This document shows positions 58,427 to 64,000 of a stretch of 64,000 bases of DNA, piece after piece. The notes below the pieces were generated by a model. The model was given only the letters and a program-made list of their open reading frames with translations, was not told the origin of the DNA and did not search any database. Both the position numbers and the translations under genes were made by a program. The stretch's first letter is position 1. The number at the start of each line of letters is the position of its first letter. This stretch comes from Streptomyces griseomycini (lineage in GTDB: Bacteria; Actinomycetota; Actinomycetes; Streptomycetales; Streptomycetaceae): positions 248,001-312,000 of the forward strand of contig NZ_JACHJI010000007.1 of NCBI RefSeq assembly GCF_014203535.1, given 5' to 3'.

Positions 58427-58933
58427 ATGACCACGTTGCCCCGCGGCGCCGCCGCCATGAGTCACCGCGCCGTGCGACGCCGCCGTGCCGTCGCCGCCGT
58501 CGGCGCCGTATCCGCCGGACTGCTCGTCCTGTCCGCCTGCGACAAGCCGACCCCGATGGCCACGATCACCGTGGGCAGCTCGTCGGTGAGCTCCGAGGCC
58601 ACCTGCGGCGGTGAGGACGAGACCGTGAAGGCCGCCGACCTGAACAAGTGCCTGAAGGACAAGGACATCGAGCAGATCTCCGTCGATCCCGAGGGCGAGA
58701 CCGTCCGGTTCGGCGTCGACCCGGAGATCGCCGACGAGGGCTGGACGATCCTGATGAACGGCCAGCCGCTGACCGACTCCATCCACAAGACGTACCAGTC
58801 GGTCCCGGGCAGCGTGTTCTTCAACGCCCAGTACGGCGCGCAGGGCGACTCCACCCTGGTGTCGATCAAGTCGGGCGAGACCGAGGCCACGGGCCTGTGG
58901 TCCTTCCGGCTGAAGAAGGACGAGGACTCCTGA
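58427..58933 (+). CDS. DUF2771 lipoprotein
   Basis: 168 residues from ATG 58427. After RRRRAVAAVGAVSAGLLVLSAC, a lipobox (LSAC) places acylated Cys38 at the mature N-terminus. The rest (MATITVGSSSVSSEATCGG ... GEDETVKAADLNKCLKDKDIEQISVDPEGETVRFGVDPEIADEGWTILMNG) is the DUF2771 beta-rich domain with further cysteines. TAGCCT ends six bases before the ATG (leaderless pattern). Outer face of the membrane; function unknown. Its end overlaps the mqnB reading frame. Confidence 0.85.
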   Translation: MTTLPRGAAAMSHRAVRRRRAVAAVGAVSAGLLVLSACDKPTPMATITVGSSSVSSEATCGGEDETVKAADLNKCLKDKDIEQISVDPEGETVRFGVDPEIADEGWTILMNGQPLTDSIHKTYQSVPGSVFFNAQYGAQGDSTLVSIKSGETEATGLWSFRLKKDEDS

Positions 58934-59655
58934 CCCGCTCCGCGCCGCGCGTCCTGGTCGCCACCGCGGTCCCCGTCGAACGGGACGCGGTGGCGCAGGC
59001 GTTCGCCGGACCTCCGCTCGAGGTGCCGCTGCCCGGCGCGACCCTGCTGCGCGCCCCCGTCGGCCCCGACGTCCTCGCCGCCGGTGTCGGCCCCGCCCTC
59101 GCCGCCGCCGCCACCGCGACCGCGCTCACCGCGGCCGCCCTCGACGGCCGTCCCTACGACCTCGTCGTCAGCGCCGGGATCGCCGGCGGCTTCCCGCCCG
59201 ACGCGCCCCCGGGCTCGCTCGTCGTCGCCGACGAGATCACCGCGGCCGATCTGGGCGCGGAGACCGCCGACGGGTTCCTGCCGGTCACCGAGCTCGGCTT
59301 CGGCACCGTCACCCACCGTCCGCCGGCCGGCCTGGTCCGGGACGCCGCCGCGGCGGCCGGCGCGCTCACCGGCACCGTGCTCACCGTGTCGACGGTGACC
59401 GGCACCGCCGCCCGCGCCGCCGGGCTCCGCGCCCGCCATCCCCGCGCCCTCGCCGAGGCCATGGAGGGCTTCGGGGTCGCCGAGGCCGCCGCCGCGCACG
59501 GGGTGCCCGTGCTGGAGGTGCGGGCGGTGTCGAACCCCGTCGGCCCGCGCGACCGCGCCGCCTGGCGCATCGGCGACGCCCTGGCCGCCCTCACCGAGGG
59601 CTTCGGGAAGCTCGCCCCCGTCCTGGAGAGTTGGAACCGCCATGACCACCCGTGA
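58897..59655 (+). CDS. mqnB: Futalosine hydrolase
   Basis: Hydrolyses futalosine to dehypoxanthinyl futalosine plus hypoxanthine in the futalosine route to menaquinone. Nucleoside-phosphorylase-like fold: RVLVATAVPVERDAV, DLVVSAGIAGGFPPDAPPGSLVVADEI, VTHRPPAGLVRDAA, LTVSTVTGTAARA and AMEGFGVAEAAAAHGVPVLEVRAVSNPVGPRD (catalytic region). Start uncertain: GTG 58897 is the only usual in-frame codon near the conserved N-terminus (252 residues), but CTG 58930, overlapping the DUF2771 stop (CTGA), would give 241 residues. The mqnD gene begins inside its 3' end (14-base overlap). Confidence 0.88.
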   Translation: MVLPAEEGRGLLTRSAPRVLVATAVPVERDAVAQAFAGPPLEVPLPGATLLRAPVGPDVLAAGVGPALAAAATATALTAAALDGRPYDLVVSAGIAGGFPPDAPPGSLVVADEITAADLGAETADGFLPVTELGFGTVTHRPPAGLVRDAAAAAGALTGTVLTVSTVTGTAARAAGLRARHPRALAEAMEGFGVAEAAAAHGVPVLEVRAVSNPVGPRDRAAWRIGDALAALTEGFGKLAPVLESWNRHDHP

Positions 59656-60499
59656 GCAGCAGCGGCTGCAGATCGCCTACTCCCCCTGCCCGAACGACAC
59701 CTTCGTCTTCGAGGCCCTCGCCCACGGCCGCGTCCCCGGCGCGCCCGCCCTCGACGTGACCTTCGCCGACATCGACGTCACCAACGGCATGGCCGAGCGC
59801 GGCGAGCGCGACGTGCTGAAGGTGTCGTACGCGGTGCTGCCGTACGTCCTCGACGACTACGCCCTGCTGCCCTGCGGGGGCGCGCTGGGGCGGGGCTGCG
59901 GGCCGCTGGTGCTGACCCGGGAGGCCGGAGCGGACCTGACGGGGCGCACGGTCGCCGTGCCGAGCGAGCGGTCGACGGCGTACCTGCTGTTCCGGCTGTG
60001 GGCGGCGGACGTCGTCCCCGGAGGGGTCGGGGAGATCGTGGTGATGCCGTTCCACGAGATCATGCCCGCCGTGCGGGACGGGAAGGTCGACGCGGGGCTC
60101 GTCATCCACGAGGCGCGCTTCACCTACCGGAACTACGGACTGCACAGGCTCGCCGACATGGGCGAGCACTGGGAGCGCACCACCGGGCTGCCGATCCCGC
60201 TGGGCGCGATCATCGCCCGGCGGTCGCTGGGCGCCGGGACGCTGACGCGGCTCGCCGACGCGATCCGCACGTCCGTGCGGGCGGCCTGGGACGACCCCGG
60301 GGCGTCGCGTCCGTACGTCATGGAGCACGCCCAGGAGATGGACCCGGCCGTCGCCGACCAGCACATCGGGCTGTACGTCAACGAGTTCACCGCCGACCTC
60401 GGCGAGGACGGCTACGCGGCGGTGCGGGGGCTGCTGACCCGTGCGGCGGCCGAGGGGCTGGTGCCGCCCCTCGGCCCGGACGCGCTGCGGTTCCCCTAG
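59642..60499 (+). CDS. mqnD: 1,4-dihydroxy-6-naphthoate synthase
   Basis: 285 residues from ATG 59642. Converts cyclic dehypoxanthinyl futalosine to 1,4-dihydroxy-6-naphthoate in the futalosine menaquinone pathway. Periplasmic-binding-like fold: LQIAYSPCPNDTFVFEAL, VTFADIDVTNGMAERGERDVLKVSYAVLPYVLDDYALLPCGGALGRGCGPLVL, VAVPSERSTAYLLFRLWA, VDAGLVIHEARFTY (catalytic histidine) and LPIPLGAIIARRSL. Coupled to mqnB by a 14-base overlap. Convergent with the cold-shock gene. Confidence 0.95.
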   Translation: MTTREQQRLQIAYSPCPNDTFVFEALAHGRVPGAPALDVTFADIDVTNGMAERGERDVLKVSYAVLPYVLDDYALLPCGGALGRGCGPLVLTREAGADLTGRTVAVPSERSTAYLLFRLWAADVVPGGVGEIVVMPFHEIMPAVRDGKVDAGLVIHEARFTYRNYGLHRLADMGEHWERTTGLPIPLGAIIARRSLGAGTLTRLADAIRTSVRAAWDDPGASRPYVMEHAQEMDPAVADQHIGLYVNEFTADLGEDGYAAVRGLLTRAAAEGLVPPLGPDALRFP

Positions 60500-60507
60500 G
60501 GAACGGC

Positions 60508-60891
60508 TCAGACGTCCAGCTGGTCGGCGACCGCGCGGAGCAGGCCGGCGATCTTCTTGCCGGCGGCGCGGTCGGGGTAGCGGCCCCGCTCCAGCTGCGG
60601 GGTGATGTTCTCCAGGAGCGTCGTCAGGTCCTGGACGATGGAGGCCAGCTCGTCCGGCTTCTTGCGCTGGGCCGCCGCGACCGACGGGGTCGGGTCGAGC
60701 AGGGTCAGGGAGAGGGCCTGGTCGCCGCGCTGGCCGGCGACCACGCCGAACTCCACGCGCTGCCCCGGCTTGAGCGTCTCGACTCCGGCGGGGAGGACCG
60801 AGGAATGGACGAAGACGTCACCGCCGTCGTCGCGGGAGAGAAAGCCGAAGCCCTTCTCGCTGTTGAACCACTTGACCTTGCCGGTGGGCAC
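60508..60891 (-). CDS. Cold-shock-domain protein with C-terminal extension
   Basis: 127 residues from GTG 60891 with GAGGAC upstream. The N-terminal 65 residues are a cold-shock domain: GKVKWFNSEKGFGFLSR (RNP1 KGFGFL), DVFVHSSVL (RNP2) and GQRVEFGV. It is extended by about 60 helical residues (ELASIVQDLTTLLENITPQLE ... IAGLLRAVADQLDV), roughly doubling the usual CspA length. Binds single-stranded RNA/DNA. The leader 60892-60990 contains CTTGA/TCAAG inverted motifs and is long enough for the temperature-type control seen in csp genes. Confidence 0.9.
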   Translation of the reverse strand: MPTGKVKWFNSEKGFGFLSRDDGGDVFVHSSVLPAGVETLKPGQRVEFGVVAGQRGDQALSLTLLDPTPSVAAAQRKKPDELASIVQDLTTLLENITPQLERGRYPDRAAGKKIAGLLRAVADQLDV

Positions 60892-61056
60892 GTCTGTCCT
60901 CGTCCTCGTACTCGTCGGGAAAACTGCTTGATGAAACGGCTCTTGATAGCACTCAAGCGGGCCGTGGTGACCCGCCGGTTCCCAGGCTAATGGTCTTCAG
61001 GCCGGAGACAAGACGTCACCCGGCTGTTCCTTCGCGCTGGGAACTACCCTGGTCCG

Positions 61057-61317
61057 GTGCGTGACAAAACCCAAGCGAATTCCGCCGCGCCCGGTGACGG
61101 CCTGGTCCGTACCGGTGCCATCGTCTTCTTCATCGGCGCCGTGGCCACTCTGGTCACGGTGGCCCCGCTGTTCCTCGGAACGACGCCTTTCCCGACGTAC
61201 ATGTTCGGATTGAGCATGTTCATGGCCGTCGGATTCCTGATGGCCGGCGCGGGCGTGCTGCGCTCGGTCGCGGCGGGACGCCGTCAGGCGCGGGCCGCGC
61301 TGTCGCCCGAGCGGTAG
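61057..61317 (+). CDS. Small two-helix membrane protein
   Basis: 86 residues from GTG 61057. Helix 1 LVRTGAIVFFIGAVATLVTVAPLFLG, helix 2 TYMFGLSMFMAVGFLMAGAGVL, short basic C-terminus (SVAAGRRQARAALSPER). TACCCT ends six bases before the GTG, so probably leaderless. Its last 34 bases overlap the convergent HAD gene. Conserved Streptomyces protein of unknown function. Confidence 0.8.
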   Translation: MRDKTQANSAAPGDGLVRTGAIVFFIGAVATLVTVAPLFLGTTPFPTYMFGLSMFMAVGFLMAGAGVLRSVAAGRRQARAALSPER

Positions 61318-61949
61318 TCCGAGAACCACCGCGGGAATTCCGCCAGACCGGCGAGGACGACGTCCGCGCCGGCCTCGCGCAGTTCCCCGGGGCCGCACGG
61401 GCCGGTGGCGACCGCGACCGACAGCGCGCCGGCGGCCCGCGCGCCGCGCACGTCGCCCACGTGGTCGCCGACGTAGACGGTCGCGTCGTGCTCGCGCAGC
61501 GCGAGCGCCTTCTGCTCGGCCCACAGGTCGCCGATCACGGCGTCGGGCTCGATGCCGAGGTGGGCCAGGTGCAGCTTGGCGTTGGCCTCGTACTTGGCGG
61601 TGACGACGATCGCCCGTCCGCCCGCCTCCCGCACCGCCGCGATCGCCTCGCGGGCGCCGGGCAGGGCGGGCGTGGCGGTGATCGCGGTCGTCGGGTACAT
61701 CTCCCGGTACAGGTCCGCCATCTCCTCGACCCGCTCCGCCGGGAACCAGTTGATCAGCTCGTCCACGAGCGGCGGCCCCAGCCGGGTGACCGCCAGGTCG
61801 GCGTCGATGTACGTCCCGGTCCGCTCGGCCAGCGCCCGGTAGCAGGCGCGGATCCCGGGCCGGGAGTCGATGAGCGTCATGTCGAGGTCGAACCCGACGG
61901 TGGGCGCGGACACGGGCAGGGGCGACGGGGGCGGGGTCGTGAAGGCCAT
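61284..61949 (-). CDS. HAD-superfamily phosphatase (phosphoglycolate-phosphatase-like)
   Basis: 221 residues from ATG 61949 (ATG 61958 also in frame). HAD motifs: VGFDLDMTLIDSRPGI (nucleophile Asp, DxDxT), IVVTAKYEANAK (motif II threonine), LWAEQKALAL (motif III lysine region) and VYVGDHVGDVRGARAA (motif IV). Helical cap between motifs I and II, subfamily IA. CACAAT ends seven bases before the ATG. Dephosphorylates a small phospho-metabolite; substrate not predictable. Tail-to-tail overlap with the small membrane protein gene. Confidence 0.88.
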   Translation of the reverse strand: MAFTTPPPSPLPVSAPTVGFDLDMTLIDSRPGIRACYRALAERTGTYIDADLAVTRLGPPLVDELINWFPAERVEEMADLYREMYPTTAITATPALPGAREAIAAVREAGGRAIVVTAKYEANAKLHLAHLGIEPDAVIGDLWAEQKALALREHDATVYVGDHVGDVRGARAAGALSVAVATGPCGPGELREAGADVVLAGLAEFPRWFSDYRSGDSAARA

Positions 61950-62203
61950 ATGGGCCATTGTGCCCACCCGGTACGACGAACGGACCGGCCCCCCGCCGGT
62001 CCGTCCACCGGGCCGGGGAGCCGGACGCCCGAAGAGCGGCCGCGCCGGGACGGGCCCGCCGAGGCGCACCCGGCCGGAGACCACCGGGCCGAAGCCGCCG
62101 TGCCCCCCTGACCGCCCGGCCGGGAGGCCGCCGGGCCGTTCCCGCCCTGCGGTGGCACCGGCCCCGGGGCGAGGTCCCGGGGCGGGGGACGGGGCGGGGC
62201 GGG

Positions 62204-63238
62204 CTACCGTCGGCGCTGGGAGCGCCAGACCAGGAACAGGGCCGAGGCGAGGGCCGCGCCCCGGACCACCCAGGGCCAGGCCTCGGAGACGGCGTCGTTC
62301 ATGCGGCCGTCGGGGATGGGCGTGCCCCAGCGGCCCTCGGTCCTGCCCCAGAGCCAGAGGACGCCGCCCGCGACCGCGAGGCCGGGGAGGACGACGACCG
62401 CCCACTTCACCTCCGCCCGGGTCAGGCGGCGGGAGGCGTAGGCGATGAGCCAGCCGAGGATCAGGGCGAACCAGTTGCCGAGCGCGGCGCCCACGACCAG
62501 CAGGCCCGCGGCGGTCAGGAGCAGGGGGTTGTTCCAGCCGCCGGAGGGGAGGCGCAGGAGGCGGCGGCGGGCGGGGGCCTCGGGGTCGGCCGCGGGCGCC
62601 TCGGCCGCGTCGGGGTACGTCCCCCCGGAGCCCCCGGGCCCCCCGGTCCCCTCCGTGTCCTGCGGCGCCTCCCCCGGGCGCGGGGGCCTGAGCAGTTCCG
62701 GGATCTCTACGCCGCCCACGAAGCCGGGCACCTCGTCGCCGACGCCGAAGGGACTGTCGTCCGTCCGCCACCAGTCGGGCCGGTCGGCGCCGTCCCCGAG
62801 TTCGTCCGTGCCGGCCCGGTGCGGCGGGGAGGGCACCCCGGCCCCGGAGGGGGCCGGACCCGGCCGCCCCTCGGCCGGGCGGGGGCCGGGGACGACACGG
62901 CGCAGGACGCCCTTGCGGCGGTCGCCGGACCCGCCGGCCGGTTCGCGGTCCCGCTGGACCGGGACGGCGGCGGGCGGGGCCGCGGGCGCGCTCGCGCCGG
63001 AACCGGCGGCGGTGTCCGTGGCCGCCGCGACGACCTCGTCCGGGGTGCCGAGGCGGGAGATGATGCGGCGGACGGCGGCGGGGGAGTCCACCACCGCCTT
63101 CGCGCGGCGCCGGTCGATCTCGTCGCGCAGTCCGGCGACCAGGCGCATGCGGGCCGCCGACGGCAGCTGCCGCCGCTGCGCCACGTCGCCGACGCGGCTC
63201 AGGTACTCGTAGACGACCTGGTCACTCTCGATACCCAC
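62204..63238 (-). CDS. Large hypothetical membrane protein with proline/glycine-rich centre
   Basis: 344 residues from GTG 63238 with GGAGGGG seven bases upstream. N-terminal 90 residues (ESDQVVYEYLSRVGDVAQRRQLPSAARMRLVAGLRDEIDRRR ... IISRLGTPDEVV) form a helical region resembling the DUF1700/HAAS-type domain that precedes membrane segments in many actinobacterial proteins. A long disordered Pro/Gly/acidic linker follows (about 100-245), then about four C-terminal helices (NNPLLLTAAGLLVVGAALGNWFALILGWLIAYA, KWAVVVLPGLAVAGGVLWLWG, WVVRGAALASALFLVW). Function unknown; probably an envelope regulator or scaffold. Confidence 0.75.
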   Translation of the reverse strand: MGIESDQVVYEYLSRVGDVAQRRQLPSAARMRLVAGLRDEIDRRRAKAVVDSPAAVRRIISRLGTPDEVVAAATDTAAGSGASAPAAPPAAVPVQRDREPAGGSGDRRKGVLRRVVPGPRPAEGRPGPAPSGAGVPSPPHRAGTDELGDGADRPDWWRTDDSPFGVGDEVPGFVGGVEIPELLRPPRPGEAPQDTEGTGGPGGSGGTYPDAAEAPAADPEAPARRRLLRLPSGGWNNPLLLTAAGLLVVGAALGNWFALILGWLIAYASRRLTRAEVKWAVVVLPGLAVAGGVLWLWGRTEGRWGTPIPDGRMNDAVSEAWPWVVRGAALASALFLVWRSQRRR

Positions 63239-63369
63239 GAAGTCCCCTCCGGGACGGATGCGTTGGGGGCGCCCGTCGCACGACGGCACCGACGACCGTA
63301 CCGCGAGTCCGGCCGGCCGTCCCAACTCCACGCCCCGCACCGGCGCACCCACCCGCTACCGTGAGGCGG

Positions 63370-64000
63370 ATGAGCACCGAGGAGAAGCCCGCGACGGCCC
63401 CCCGTTCCCTCGCGGAGGCCCTTCGGGGGCGGGACGACGCCTCCCTGGCCGCGCTCCTGCGCAGCCGTCCGGACCTCGTCACGCCCGTGCCCACCGACCT
63501 CACCCAGCTCGCCACCCGGGCCGGCACCCGGGCCTCGGTCGTCCGGGCGCTGGAACGGCTGGACCGGTTCGCGCTGCAGACGGCCCAGGCGCTGGCCGTG
63601 GCGGCGGACCCGGCGACGTACGAGGAGCTGCTCGGGCTGCTGGCGGGCGACGACGGCGATCCGGCGGTCGCCGCCGCGCTGCCGCACGCGCTCGGCACCC
63701 TGCGCGAACAGGCCCTGGTGTGGGGCGGCGACGACCGGCTGCGGCTGGTCCGCACCGCCCGCGAGCTGCTGTCGCCGTCGCCGCAGCACCCGTCGCCCAC
63801 CGGGCTCGGCCCCTCGGTGCGGGAGGCCACCGCCGGGATGTCGCCGGGGCGGATCCAGGAGATCGTGGCGACGGCGGGGCTGCCGTCCACGCACGACTCC
63901 GTCTCCGCCGTCGCCTCCCTCGGCGCCCTGTTCACCGACCGGACGCGGATGGCCGCGCTGCTCGACCAGGCGCCGCACGAGTCCGTGGAGGTGCTGGACC
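63370..64000 (+). CDS. Helicase-associated (XPB/Ssl2-like) domain protein, N-terminal part (runs off window)
   Basis: 210 residues visible from ATG 63370 (AGGCGG upstream; TACCGT ends seven bases before). The frame is open to the last base. N-terminus KPATAPRSLAEALRGRDDASLAALLRSRPDLVTPVPTDLTQLATRAGTRASVVRALERLDRFALQTAQALAVA matches the actinobacterial helicase-C-terminal/helicase-associated domain proteins of about 800 residues, which often end in a WYL- or XPB-like region. Probably DNA-binding. The visible part shows no Walker motifs; they would be expected later, if present. Confidence 0.8.
   Translation, partial: MSTEEKPATAPRSLAEALRGRDDASLAALLRSRPDLVTPVPTDLTQLATRAGTRASVVRALERLDRFALQTAQALAVAADPATYEELLGLLAGDDGDPAVAAALPHALGTLREQALVWGGDDRLRLVRTARELLSPSPQHPSPTGLGPSVREATAGMSPGRIQEIVATAGLPSTHDSVSAVASLGALFTDRTRMAALLDQAPHESVEVLD

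Overview
The window is very GC-rich, with strongly GC-biased third codon positions, many GTG starts and dense ATGA/GTGA start-stop overlaps. Together with a conservon, mycothiol-type proteins, futalosine-pathway menaquinone genes, Uma2 paralogues, a WhiJ-like XRE/DUF397 locus and DUF2530/DUF2771/DUF3027 genes, this points to a Streptomyces chromosome. From memory (not searched), gene order resembles the S. coelicolor core interval from about SCO4395 (left) down to about SCO4321 (right): dmdR1, SIS protein, citrate synthase, pdxH, cinnamate:CoA ligase, serC, NCS2 permease, mqnB and mqnD. No rRNA, tRNA, CRISPR array, intact insertion sequence or prophage was seen.

Layout. 1-1974: end of an ABC ATPase gene and its permease. 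1981-2346: a degenerate minisatellite of about 22 bp. 2370-9317: alpha/beta-hydrolase-fold protein, iron regulator (DmdR/IdeR type), SIS phosphosugar-binding protein, PAS/GAF protein, a Rid-GNAT fusion, a short structured transcript with a 12-codon ORF, and citrate synthase. 9606-10283: pdxH. 10293-20970 (minus): one long operon of mycothiol-dependent-type protein, AtuA-like protein, acyl-CoA carboxylase beta and alpha, acyl-CoA dehydrogenase, CoA ligase, enoyl-CoA hydratase, TetR regulator and a zinc-ribbon protein. Its composition matches acyclic-terpene/branched-acyl degradation, and a perfect palindrome lies upstream. 21294-26764: EamA exporter, NUDIX, GNAT, and a large FAD/Fe-S 2-hydroxyacid dehydrogenase. 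27097-33066: a six-gene conservon (sensor-like ATPase, roadblock, DUF742, GTPase, two P450s), whose first P450 lacks the ExxR motif. 33169-36998: serC, then a drug-type ABC exporter with a divergent TetR regulator and two operator boxes.

37017-46064: membrane-anchored beta-propeller, SGNH hydrolase, two Uma2 copies (one broken), aldo/keto reductase, a 29-residue membrane peptide, ThpR, MFS/MarR pair, ribbon-helix-helix protein, DUF1330 and a purine-type NCS2 permease. 46245-53129: DUF2530, P-type ATPase, secreted Ig-like protein, and a 1044-residue sacsin/Hsp90-type ATPase. 53594-55672: M23 peptidase, then a small decaying accessory patch in which an internal deletion has put an XRE regulator in frame with its DUF397 neighbour. 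55691-63238: DUF3027, MFS, DUF2771 lipoprotein, mqnB and mqnD, cold-shock protein, small membrane proteins and a HAD phosphatase. The window ends inside a helicase-associated-domain protein.

Most of this is conserved housekeeping DNA. The observations most worth a second look are the XRE-DUF397 fusion, the structured transcript at about 7963-8180, the Atu-like operon with a shortened biotin carboxylase loop, the ExxR-less P450, the Rid-GNAT fusion, the hydrolase with alanine at the nucleophile position, and the 22-bp repeat block.
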